A DNA stretch of 64,000 bases from Eubacteriaceae bacterium UBA6119 (lineage in GTDB: Bacteria; Bacillota; Clostridia; Eubacteriales; UBA1433): positions 568,428 through 632,427 of the forward strand of contig DIVZ01000005.1 in NCBI GenBank assembly GCA_002423395.1, in the 5' to 3' direction. A program made the translations under genes and the position numbers. This document shows positions 44,710 through 53,040 of the stretch, in pieces. A model generated the notes under the pieces. That model had not been told where the DNA came from. It did no database searches and worked only from the letters and a program-made list of their open reading frames with translations. The stretch's first letter is position 1. Each line of letters starts with the position of its first letter.

Positions 44710-47628
44710 ATGAACGAATTATTCAAAAGATATTTTACCAAAGAGTTAGAAAACGACAAAACAAAAACGGTTTACGACTTGTTTGAGTACAAGCTGGTAG
44801 ATGCTAAAATAAAGGACCACAGAACGGGAAAATATATTCTTGATATGCACGATCTCGAGTTTCCTGCGCATTACTCTCAAAACGCATGCAACATTATAGC
44901 CGGAAAATATTTCAGAAAAGCAGGTCTTAATACGCCTGAAGGCTATGAAAACAGCATAAAACAGGTAGTAGAGCGAATGACGGGCTTTTGGGCTGACGCT
45001 TTATATGAAGAAAGAATAATACAAACCGAAGAAGAAAAACAGATATTTTACGATGAAATAGCTTACGCACTGCTAAATCAGATGTGGGCTCCAAACTCTC
45101 CGCAATGGTTCAATACAGGCATTAAGAGAAGTTATGGCATAACGGGCGAATCCGATGAGCTTTATTATTATGACGAAGCTAAAAGCGATGTAATAAAAAG
45201 CCCCGACAGATACAGCAGAACACAATCGTCGGCGTGCTTTATTTTATCAATTGAGGACAAACTTATAGGCAAGCACTCCATATCGGAACAGTATGTAACG
45301 GAGACAAAACTATTCAAAGGCGGCAGCGGAGTAGGGACAAACTTTTCTTCTCTGCGGGCTGTTAACGAAGCGCTTTCAAACGGAGGAGCTTCAAGCGGAC
45401 TTATGAGCTTTGTAAAAGGACTTGATAAAAACGCGGGAGCCATAAAATCGGGCGGCACAACGAGAAGAGCCGCTAAAATGCTTATACTCGATATTGACCA
45501 TCCCGAAATAGAAGACTTTATTACATGGAAATCCCATGAAGAAGAAAAAGTAAGAGCTCTTGGCAAAATGGGATACGACACATCCATGGACGGCGAAGCG
45601 TACCAAACCGTAAGCGGACAAAACGGCAACAACTCGGTACGCGCGAATAAAGATTTTATGAGCAAAGTGCTTGAGCTTGATAAAAACCCCGACAGCGAAA
45701 TACTGCTTAAGGGCAGAGTGGACGACTCTGTTGACAGAAATTTAAAAGTCAGCGACTTATGGAATAAAATAAATAAATCCTCATGGGAATGCGCTGATCC
45801 GGGGCTTCAGTTTGACGATACGTTCAACGCTTGGCATACGTGCCCCGCGGGACTTGACGGGGTCTATAACGCAAAATATAACAGAATTAACGCCACTAAC
45901 CCTTGCAGCGAATACGCATTTTTAGACGATACCGCATGCAACCTCGCAAGCGTTAACGTGTACGCATTTTACGATAATGAAAAGTCGACTTTCGATGAAG
46001 AGGGATATATTCATCTGTGCTCACTTATACAATTAGTATTGGAAGCATCCATTTACTGGGCGCATTTCCCGACGGACGATATAGCAAGAAAGAGCTATAT
46101 GTTTAGAACAACAGGGCTTGGAATATGCAATGTAGCTTCACTGCTTTTGTCTGCGGGGATACCTTACGACTCTGATGCGGGAAGAAATATCACGGCGGCT
46201 CTGTGCTCGCTTATGACTGCGGTGTCTTATAAAACATCCGCTTTAATGGCAAAACAAGTAGGGGCGTTCAAAGCCTATGATATAAACAAGCAATATATGA
46301 TGCGCGTAATTAAAAACCATGCCTCTGTGGCTGGAGCTACATCGGACGGCCCTGAATGTATTGATTACGACGTGTTTAAAATAAATCATAAAGAAGTAAA
46401 AAGCACTAGGTTTGCAAATCTTGCAGGCGCGCTAAAAACGGAATGGGCAAGCGCGCTGAAACTGGGCAATTCTTACGGCTATCGCAACGCGCAGGTAAGC
46501 GTTATAGCTCCTACGGGAACAATATCATTCGCTATGGACTGCGCCGCGACATCAATTGAGCCGTTCTACTCTCACGTATTTTACAAGCAATTATCGGGCG
46601 GCGGATACATGGAAATTGTTAACCCGTACGTGGAAGTGGCGCTTAAAAACCTTGGGTATAAAGATAACGAAATAGAAGAGATTATAAAATATATGCTTAC
46701 AAAGGACGATAAAGGAAGGCTTGTAAACACCACACTAGAAAAAGCTCCTCACTTTAAAGCGGAGCATTTAAAAATATTCGAAACGGCAAACGATATAACA
46801 CCTCAAGGTCATGTTTTAATGGTAGCGGCAATTACCCCAAATATTTCAGGTTCTGTCTCAAAGACTGTTAACCTTCCGAACAGCGCAACCGTTGAGGATA
46901 TTTCATACATACATTTGCTTGCCTACAAAACAGGCTGCAAAGCAATATCGCTATACCGTGACGGATGCAAAGTAAGCCAGCCGCTTACGATGGGAAAAAC
47001 AGTTAAGCAGAAAGAGCTTAGTGAATATAGCTACATTGAGCTTTTAGATTACGCGAAAAACTGCGAAAAGCAGATACCGAACAGGAAACGTCCCGCAGGC
47101 ATGAGAATGAGCAGAACGCATGCTGCGGAAATAGGGGATATTGAGCTATATGTTACAATAGGGTATTATGATGACGGAACAATGGCAGAGCTGTTTGTGT
47201 CAAGCGATAAAGAGGGTACGGTAGTAAAAGGGCTGCTTGCTGTGCTGTCAAAATCCATATCAAACATGCTGCAGTACAACATACCGCCTAAAGAAATTTC
47301 AAGACTTTTAAGAGGTCAGCAGTTTGAGCCGGCGGGTTTTGTAAGCAGACATCCGTATATAAAAAACGCCACGTCTGTTGCCGACCTTATAAGCAAAATA
47401 ATTGACATAGAAATGGGCGACTACACGAGAATTCAGATTAAGCCGCAGAATGTACAGTCTGTGCTTGCGGTGAGAGAGATTAAAACGGTTACCGAAACTG
47501 TAAAAAGCGATGAAAAAGAAGAACGATTATACGGTGAACGCTGCGCTGTATGCGGAAGCGTAAGAATGTTCAGAAACGGCAACTGCAAAGTATGCAAAGA
47601 CTGCGGAAGCACTACGGGATGCAGTTAA
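44710..47628 (+). CDS. nrdJ: Adenosylcobalamin-dependent (class II) ribonucleotide reductase
   Basis: A 972-residue enzyme that makes deoxyribonucleotides with a B12-generated thiyl radical, usable with or without oxygen. Seen: SSACFILS with the first redox Cys, KGGSGVGTNFSSLRA, the finger loop NPCSEYAFLDDTACNLAS, and the TGTISFAMDCAATSIEPFYS segment. The C-terminal part has a family domain (about 800-920) and a zinc-ribbon tail with four cysteines (CAVCG and CKVCKDCG) before the last redox Cys region. No room for a B12 riboswitch exists in the 45 bases upstream. Confidence 0.96.
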   Translation: MNELFKRYFTKELENDKTKTVYDLFEYKLVDAKIKDHRTGKYILDMHDLEFPAHYSQNACNIIAGKYFRKAGLNTPEGYENSIKQVVERMTGFWADALYEERIIQTEEEKQIFYDEIAYALLNQMWAPNSPQWFNTGIKRSYGITGESDELYYYDEAKSDVIKSPDRYSRTQSSACFILSIEDKLIGKHSISEQYVTETKLFKGGSGVGTNFSSLRAVNEALSNGGASSGLMSFVKGLDKNAGAIKSGGTTRRAAKMLILDIDHPEIEDFITWKSHEEEKVRALGKMGYDTSMDGEAYQTVSGQNGNNSVRANKDFMSKVLELDKNPDSEILLKGRVDDSVDRNLKVSDLWNKINKSSWECADPGLQFDDTFNAWHTCPAGLDGVYNAKYNRINATNPCSEYAFLDDTACNLASVNVYAFYDNEKSTFDEEGYIHLCSLIQLVLEASIYWAHFPTDDIARKSYMFRTTGLGICNVASLLLSAGIPYDSDAGRNITAALCSLMTAVSYKTSALMAKQVGAFKAYDINKQYMMRVIKNHASVAGATSDGPECIDYDVFKINHKEVKSTRFANLAGALKTEWASALKLGNSYGYRNAQVSVIAPTGTISFAMDCAATSIEPFYSHVFYKQLSGGGYMEIVNPYVEVALKNLGYKDNEIEEIIKYMLTKDDKGRLVNTTLEKAPHFKAEHLKIFETANDITPQGHVLMVAAITPNISGSVSKTVNLPNSATVEDISYIHLLAYKTGCKAISLYRDGCKVSQPLTMGKTVKQKELSEYSYIELLDYAKNCEKQIPNRKRPAGMRMSRTHAAEIGDIELYVTIGYYDDGTMAELFVSSDKEGTVVKGLLAVLSKSISNMLQYNIPPKEISRLLRGQQFEPAGFVSRHPYIKNATSVADLISKIIDIEMGDYTRIQIKPQNVQSVLAVREIKTVTETVKSDEKEERLYGERCAVCGSVRMFRNGNCKVCKDCGSTTGCS

Positions 47629-47638
47629 AGAGGGATTA

Positions 47639-48856
47639 ATGAGCGATAACGTACACATATTAAATATTGATAATAAACAAATAATTTTGCTCGGAACGGC
47701 GCACGTTTCCGAGCAAAGCGTCTTAGAAGTGGATGCGTGCATTGAGCAATATAAACCCGATGTTGTATGCGTGGAGCTTGATGACGAGAGATACGCTTCC
47801 ATTAAAGATAACACAAAGTGGAAAAACACAAACATATACGAAATAATAAAGCAGAAAAAAGGAATGCTTCTGCTCGCCAATATAATACTCGCATCCTATC
47901 AGCGCAAAATAGGCGCGCAGCTGGGAATATCTGCTGGCGCGGAAATGATCAGAGCAATAAAATCAGCCGAAGAACATAATATAAAACTTGAGCTTATAGA
48001 CCGAAATGTAAAAATAACATTTGGCCGCATTTGGAACAGCCTTAAATTCGGAGAGAAATTAAAACTGCTTTTAAGCCTTGTTATGAGTCTTTTTGACGAA
48101 ACAAAGATAACACAAGAAGACCTCGAAGAAATTAAACAGCAGGACTTTATAGCGTCCGCATTAAACGAAATGGGAAGCGAATTTTCGGGCGTCAAAAAAG
48201 TGCTTGTTGACGAGCGTGATACTTACATGGCGCGGAAATTAATGTCTTCAAAGGGCGAGGTAATTCTTGCGGTAATCGGAGCGGCGCACGTAAATGGGAT
48301 AATAAAAAATATTAACGAGGCGCAAGTAAAAGCAGAGATGCAAACATCTGACGAAAGTAAGCTGTCAAATGATACAAATACTGCCGTAGATATATCAGCC
48401 CTTGAGAAAGTACCCGAAAAGAAAAAGATCGGCAAAATTATAAGCTGGTCAATACCTGTTATAATTATTGTTTTAATCGCGCTTACGTTTAAACAGGATG
48501 TGTCAATCGGCTTAAAACAGGTGCTGTGGTGGTATGTAATAACGGGAACATGCTCCGCAATAGGGGTATTGCTTGCTCTTGGCCATCCGCTTTCAATGCT
48601 GACGGCGTTTATAATGGCGCCTATAGCGGTTTTAAACCCTCTGCTTGCCACAGGATGGTTCGCAGGACTAGTGGAAGCTTATATTAAAAAGCCTGTTGTG
48701 AACGATTTTGACAAGCTGTACGATGATGTGGAAACGCTTAAGGGCTTTTGGTCTAATAAAATAACAAAAATACTTTTAGTAACGGCGTTTGCGAACTTAG
48801 GCACAATAGCAGGCACAGTAATATCAGGGATGAACATAATAAAAAATTTATTATAA
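47639..48856 (+). CDS. TraB/GumN-family membrane protein
   Basis: A 405-residue protein. The N-terminal soluble domain has the TraB/PrgY marks: ILLGTAHVSEQSV, DVVCVELDDERYASI and LVDERDTYMARKL, with ILAVIGAAHVNGI. After about residue 260 there are three or four membrane spans (SWSIPVIIIVLIAL, WYVITGTCSAIGVLLAL, MLTAFIMAPIAVLNPLL, ILLVTAFANLGTIAG). Relatives in Enterococcus block pheromone signalling, and the fold is thought to be a metalloprotease, but function in this group is unknown. It lies ten bases after nrdJ. Confidence 0.88.
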   Translation: MSDNVHILNIDNKQIILLGTAHVSEQSVLEVDACIEQYKPDVVCVELDDERYASIKDNTKWKNTNIYEIIKQKKGMLLLANIILASYQRKIGAQLGISAGAEMIRAIKSAEEHNIKLELIDRNVKITFGRIWNSLKFGEKLKLLLSLVMSLFDETKITQEDLEEIKQQDFIASALNEMGSEFSGVKKVLVDERDTYMARKLMSSKGEVILAVIGAAHVNGIIKNINEAQVKAEMQTSDESKLSNDTNTAVDISALEKVPEKKKIGKIISWSIPVIIIVLIALTFKQDVSIGLKQVLWWYVITGTCSAIGVLLALGHPLSMLTAFIMAPIAVLNPLLATGWFAGLVEAYIKKPVVNDFDKLYDDVETLKGFWSNKITKILLVTAFANLGTIAGTVISGMNIIKNLL

Positions 48857-48886
48857 ATAAGCATTACGAGAAAGAAGACGATTAGA

Positions 48887-49624
48887 TTGAGTGAGAAAAA
48901 AATTTACGAAGTAATACGCTTTGAGTGCGGCGTTGCGATATTTATGGAAGATCATCTCGAGCGGCTTATAAAGTCAGCGAGAACAAACGGTCTTGCAATA
49001 AACTTTACGGAAAAAGACATTTACAATAAGTACAATTCTCAGCACTTTAATGACAATAAAATAATAAACATACGCATAGAAGTAGACGAAAACGGGTATT
49101 CGCTTAATTTCGCTGAGCCAGTTAAGACCGATAGCAATATGTACATTGACGGAGTGAATGTTAAGACGGTAATGCAGGAGCGAAAAAACCCCAATATTAA
49201 ATCCAGCGAGCAGTCTTACTTTTCAAGGCTTAGCGAGCAATATAAAGGGCAGAATATATTTGAATTTATACTGTATGACAACAACGTTTTAAAAGAAGGC
49301 ACGCGCTCAAACTTTTTCGGGGTTAAAAACAGCAGGCTATATACGCAGGATAATAAAGCAGTGCTGATGGGCGTTACGAGAAAAAAAGTGTTTATGCTGG
49401 CGGAGTCTTTAAATATACCGATATGCTATGAAGACATATATTTTGACAAGATAGCGGATATGGACGCGTTTTTTATAACGGGAACGTCAATAGGCGTGAT
49501 GCCCATAGGCAGGATTGACGATACGGCATTTGCAAGCGCGGGCAATGACACGGTGGTAAAGCTGCGCAACGCTTATGATAATTATGTTAAAGAGTATATA
49601 AAGATACACAAAAAGCAGGCATAG
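48887..49624 (+). CDS. Class IV aminotransferase (BCAT/D-AAT/PabC type)
   Basis: A 245-residue fold-type IV PLP enzyme. The catalytic Lys is probably in KNPNIKSSEQ; the PLP-phosphate motif is EGTRSNFFGV, and the end region FFITGTSIGVMPIGRI is typical. It could act on branched-chain amino acids, D-amino acids or aminodeoxychorismate; the sequence alone does not decide. Start is TTG 48887 with a weak AAGAAG site, 30 bases after the TraB-type gene. A terminator overlaps its stop codon. Confidence 0.85.
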   Translation: MSEKKIYEVIRFECGVAIFMEDHLERLIKSARTNGLAINFTEKDIYNKYNSQHFNDNKIINIRIEVDENGYSLNFAEPVKTDSNMYIDGVNVKTVMQERKNPNIKSSEQSYFSRLSEQYKGQNIFEFILYDNNVLKEGTRSNFFGVKNSRLYTQDNKAVLMGVTRKKVFMLAESLNIPICYEDIYFDKIADMDAFFITGTSIGVMPIGRIDDTAFASAGNDTVVKLRNAYDNYVKEYIKIHKKQA

Positions 49625-49635
49625 CCTGCTTTTAA
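49611..49635. terminator. Terminator of the class IV aminotransferase gene
   Basis: AAAAGCAGGC and GCCTGCTTTT form the stem, with the stop codon in the short loop. T residues follow on the plus strand. Confidence 0.8.
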
Positions 49636-49651
49636 GTATTTAAGGGAAAAT

Positions 49652-50188
49652 TTATAAATCAATAGTAGTTTCTTGCTCCGGTAATCGGGCATTAACAAAA
49701 TCGAAAATATTGCATTGAGAGAGATAATATTTATTATCAATTCTTTTCATAACAGGGACATCTAATGACAGTAGAATTTCTTTGTGTTTATTATTTGATA
49801 AATAACGTATTATAATAAAATGGCTTGTTAATTTTTGTTCTCTTATTGCAAGACCTACCATATGCGGCACCATATCATCACGATTAAATTTTTGGAAAAT
49901 CTGCACTTTAGAAAGATCTAAATTAATAGTTTTCGGATGTTGTTCTTCAGTAACAATAATTATTTTTTCTGCATTTGCATATATACAGCATGGTGTATTT
50001 TCAATTATCTGCTCAATACCATATATAAATGCGCAATATAATATACAATTAGCCTGATACGGCGCTAATTTATCAGAAAGCTCTTGTTTTCTTTTTAAAT
50101 CGTATTTTGGTCTACCAATACTATATTGTATTGCAAAAATAATAATTGCGGCAAAAATCATTAATATGCCAATTTCAGTTCCGTTCAA
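49652..50188 (-). CDS. Anchored protein of unknown function, paralogue B
   Basis: A 178-residue protein homologous over its full length to the one at 34357-34902. One N-terminal membrane helix (residues 6-22), then a shared domain: LYCAFIYGIEQIIENTPC, YANAEKIIIVTEEQHPKTIN, LSKVQIFQKFNRDDM, YYLSQCNIFDF and the end QETTIDL. The start is TTG 50188 with GGAGGTG five bases upstream, an ideal ribosome site unlike that of its paralogue. No terminator or partner gene is seen. Function unknown. Confidence 0.75.
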   Translation of the reverse strand: MNGTEIGILMIFAAIIIFAIQYSIGRPKYDLKRKQELSDKLAPYQANCILYCAFIYGIEQIIENTPCCIYANAEKIIIVTEEQHPKTINLDLSKVQIFQKFNRDDMVPHMVGLAIREQKLTSHFIIIRYLSNNKHKEILLSLDVPVMKRIDNKYYLSQCNIFDFVNARLPEQETTIDL

Positions 50189-50300
50189 AATAACACCTCC
50201 AAATATTATATATTATTATATAATATAATAAATAAAATAAAAAGAAAATAGATGTAACTAACTAAAAGAAGATAATAAAATAGCTTAACACTTAACTACC

Positions 50301-50326
50301 AACAGGCAAAAATTGCCTGTTTTTTT
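50301..50326 (+). terminator. Strong terminator without an upstream gene
   Basis: AACAGGCAA and TTGCCTGTT form a perfect nine-base stem around a three-base loop, followed by a T run. No plus-strand gene ends between 49635 and this point. Confidence 0.75.
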
Positions 50327-50345
50327 ATTGCTGTGAGCACCATAT

Positions 50346-50380
50346 AACGACAAAATTATGATTGTTTAAAAAGATATAAT
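50346..50380 (+). promoter_or_regulatory. spoIIG promoter with 22-base spacer and Spo0A-box-like site
   Basis: TATAAT at 50375 is preceded, exactly 22 bases upstream, by ACGACA at 50347. AACGACAAAA (50346-50355) matches the inverted Spo0A box TTCGACAAAA in eight of ten bases and overlaps the -35 position. In Bacillus the spoIIG promoter has this layout: a 22-base spacer and Spo0A sites over the -35. Confidence 0.6.
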
Positions 50381-50409
50381 TTAGCTTAATAAATACAAGC
50401 AGGTGCAAA

Positions 50410-51297
50410 ATGTATTATGTATATGCGGAATCCGTGATACTTATTAATTTCTGCATTAATCTGATATTGCTCTACATCCTCGCAAAGATAAACAAACGCA
50501 AATTCTTAATACTCCGCAGTATCGCCGCAGCGTTAATAGGCGCGGCTTACGCGCTTTTGTTTGTCCTTCAGATAAATGTTTTTACATATCCCGAAATAAA
50601 AATATTCATAGCATTACTAATGGTATTCGTCGCCTGCAAAAAACTTAACATAAAAACGTTTCTGCTTTTATCTGCTGAATATTTTCTGCTCGCGTTTATA
50701 TGCGCGGGGGCAGTTATGGCACTGAGTAACATATTCAAAACAAAAATACAAAGCGTAGGCGGAGTAATAGTGTCGGGAGATGTTACTCTTAACAAGCTGA
50801 TAACTGCAATATCGGCTGCAGCCGTTATGATAATACTGGTAGTGGAAATATACCGCAACAGACATTTTTATCTGCAAGCCGAAATTGACATAAAATTCGG
50901 GGATAAAACGTGCGGCGTATACGCGTTTGCGGATACGGGCAATTTGCTTAAAAGTATAACCGGCAAAAGCGTGATACTTGTATATAAGGAACCTATAAAA
51001 AATTACATAAGCAGTTACTTAAACTGCGATATAGACGAGATAGAAGACGACATAACAAAAATAGACGACGCAAGCAAAATAACCATAATAGCGTGCAACA
51101 CCCCTGCAGGCAGGAAAAATATATTATGCGTAAAACCCAGCGGAATAATAATTAAGTGCGACGGCGTAATACACGATGTGAGCGGCGACGCTTTGATAGG
51201 AATAGTAGACGACCCTATAGCAGGCCCCGATAAAAGCACAAACGCCATATTTAACCCAATAATACTAACGAAAGGAAATGTATGCGCAAGTGAGTAA
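50410..51297 (+). CDS. spoIIGA: Sporulation sigma-E factor-processing peptidase
   Basis: A 295-residue membrane aspartic protease that activates pro-SigE in the mother cell after contact with forespore signal SpoIIR. Five membrane spans in the first 150 residues (start MYYVYAESVILINFCINLIL). The cytoplasmic C-terminal domain has the catalytic Asp175 in YAFADTGNLLKS. The end overlaps the beginning of sigE, so the protease and its substrate are coupled, as in Bacillus. Confidence 0.96.
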   Translation: MYYVYAESVILINFCINLILLYILAKINKRKFLILRSIAAALIGAAYALLFVLQINVFTYPEIKIFIALLMVFVACKKLNIKTFLLLSAEYFLLAFICAGAVMALSNIFKTKIQSVGGVIVSGDVTLNKLITAISAAAVMIILVVEIYRNRHFYLQAEIDIKFGDKTCGVYAFADTGNLLKSITGKSVILVYKEPIKNYISSYLNCDIDEIEDDITKIDDASKITIIACNTPAGRKNILCVKPSGIIIKCDGVIHDVSGDALIGIVDDPIAGPDKSTNAIFNPIILTKGNVCASE

Positions 51298-52000
51298 ATT
51301 AAGATTAAAAATAATTTTAAAAATTTCGCAGATATTATACATATTCAGAAAAGGAGTTTATTTTATAACCGGCACGGAAGTGCTGCCGCCTCCCATGGAT
51401 ACGGAAGAGGAAATGCGGGCTATAGACGGGCTTCGGCACAAAGAAAACTGGGCTAAAAAAGAACTGATTGAGAGGAATTTGCGACTTGTTGTATACATTG
51501 CTAAAAAGTTTGAAAACACGAATGCGAACATTGAAGACATGGTATCGCTCGGGAGCATCGGGCTTATAAAAGCGGTAAACACGTTTGATACCGATAAAAA
51601 TATAAAGTTCGCCACATACGCATCAAAATGTATAGAAAACGAAATGCTTATGCATCTGCGTAAATACACAAAGATAAAAAACGAACTGTCACTTGACGAG
51701 CCTTTAAATACGGACAGCGAAGGAAACGAGCTGTTACTCTGCGACATACTAGATTCCGGCGAAGACAGTGTGTTTTTGACTATAGAGAAAAACTCCGACA
51801 ACGAAATACTGTGGGATCTTATAAATAAATTAAACGAACGCGATCAGGATATTTTAAAAAAGAGATTCGGACTGTGCAACTTATGCGAAATGACGCAAAA
51901 AGAAATTGCCGATGAGATGAATATTTCGCAGTCATACATATCCCGCCTTGAAAAGAAACTTATAAATCAGCTAAAAAAAGATATGTGCAAACTAATTTAA
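51290..52000 (+). CDS. sigE: RNA polymerase sigma-E (pro-form)
   Basis: Mother-cell sigma factor, 236 residues from GTG 51290. The pro-sequence KLRLKIILKISQILYIFRKG is amphipathic and is removed by SpoIIGA near GVYF-ITGTEVLPPP. Region 2 is NLRLVVYIAKKFENTNANIEDM, region 2.4 FATYASKCIENEMLM, region 4 EKKLINQLKKDM after MTQKEIADEMNISQSYIS. GTG is preferred because MSKLRLKI matches the known N-terminus; an ATG at 51278 is in frame but only two bases from AAAGGA. Confidence 0.94.
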   Translation: MSKLRLKIILKISQILYIFRKGVYFITGTEVLPPPMDTEEEMRAIDGLRHKENWAKKELIERNLRLVVYIAKKFENTNANIEDMVSLGSIGLIKAVNTFDTDKNIKFATYASKCIENEMLMHLRKYTKIKNELSLDEPLNTDSEGNELLLCDILDSGEDSVFLTIEKNSDNEILWDLINKLNERDQDILKKRFGLCNLCEMTQKEIADEMNISQSYISRLEKKLINQLKKDMCKLI

Positions 52001-52063
52001 CTGTCTGTATATTTGATACTTTTCAAGGGGAAAATACAGCACAAAAGATATGCGGGGGAAGAG

Positions 52064-52831
52064 ATGAAAAAAGTTATTATATGCGGAATATGCACAGCGG
52101 ATCTGCCCAGGCTTTCATCTAAGGAAAGCGAAGAAATGATGAAGAAAATCAAAGAAGGGGACAACGCCGCGCGAAAGCGGTTTATTCAATGCAACTTAAG
52201 GCTTGTGCTTTCCGTGCTGCAGAGATTTGATTTAAGATGCGAGAGCAGTGATGATTTGTTTCAGGTCGGCTGCATAGGTATGATAAAGGCTATAGATAAT
52301 TTTGATTTAAAGCATAACGTAAAGTTTTCCACATACGCAGTACCGATGATAATAGGTGAGATAAGACGCTACCTGCGCGACAACAACTCAATACGAGTTA
52401 GCCGCTCGCTTAAAGATATTGCCTACAAAGCTTTGCGTGCGAAAGAAGAGTTAAGCTCGACGCTTAATAGAGAGCCTACAATTTTGGAAATCGCGAATCA
52501 TATAGAGGTTTTAGAGGAAGACGTGGTAATAGCGCTAGAAGCGATACAAATGCCTGTATCTTTTTATGAGCCGGTATATCAGGACAGCGGTGACAGCATT
52601 TATCTTTTGGAGCAGATAAAAGACAACAAAAACGATGATAAAAAATGGGTGGAATACATCGACTTGGAAGAAGCGATGAAAAAACTGACAAAAAAAGAAA
52701 AGAGTATTATTGATATGAGGTTCTATCAAGGCAAAACTCAAAGCGAGGTGGCAGAAGATATTGGCATATCGCAGGCGCAGGTGAGCAGACTTGAAAAAAA
52801 CGCGCTTAGCAGAATTAAAAGCCAGATATAG
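52064..52831 (+). CDS. sigG: RNA polymerase sigma-G (late forespore)
   Basis: A 255-residue sigma factor for late forespore genes. Starts at ATG 52064 (MKKVIICGICTADLPRLSSK), with GGGGGAAGAG before it. Region 2: CNLRLVLSVLQRFD, DDLFQVGCIGMIKAIDNFDL and VKFSTYAVPMIIGEIRRYLR; region 3: SIRVSRSLKDIAYKAL; region 4: QGKTQSEVAEDIGISQAQVS. It follows sigE by 63 bases, the order found in Bacillus. The frame is open further upstream but this start fits the family. Confidence 0.96.
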   Translation: MKKVIICGICTADLPRLSSKESEEMMKKIKEGDNAARKRFIQCNLRLVLSVLQRFDLRCESSDDLFQVGCIGMIKAIDNFDLKHNVKFSTYAVPMIIGEIRRYLRDNNSIRVSRSLKDIAYKALRAKEELSSTLNREPTILEIANHIEVLEEDVVIALEAIQMPVSFYEPVYQDSGDSIYLLEQIKDNKNDDKKWVEYIDLEEAMKKLTKKEKSIIDMRFYQGKTQSEVAEDIGISQAQVSRLEKNALSRIKSQI

Positions 52832-52885
52832 TTATTTTATTTGGAATTTTGCATATAATAATATGACAGTTTAATTTGGCGGGTG

Positions 52886-52984
52886 ATGAAAAAGATGCAT
52901 TTTAAAAAATATATAAAAATGCTTAAAAATATTTTAATACAAGAGTTTATTAAATACGAAAATATGGAATACAACGATAATTAA
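52886..52984 (+). CDS. Possible small basic protein downstream of sigG
   Basis: A 32-residue frame, MKKMHFKKYIKMLKNILIQE and onward, after GGCGGGTG. It forms an amphipathic basic helix and an acidic end. It ends ten bases before a terminator, so it would be the last gene of the transcript. No family is known to me; coding is uncertain. Confidence 0.35.
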   Translation: MKKMHFKKYIKMLKNILIQEFIKYENMEYNDN

Positions 52985-52993
52985 AACATATAA

Positions 52994-53021
52994 AAAAGAG
53001 ACGGATAATCCGCCTCTTTTT
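52994..53021. terminator. Bidirectional terminator between sigG and metH
   Basis: AGAGACGGA pairs with TCCGCCTCT with one mismatch around TAA, with A and T runs on both sides. It serves the convergent spoIIG and met operons. Confidence 0.8.
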
Positions 53022-53040
53022 ATATAACAGCATATGTCTG

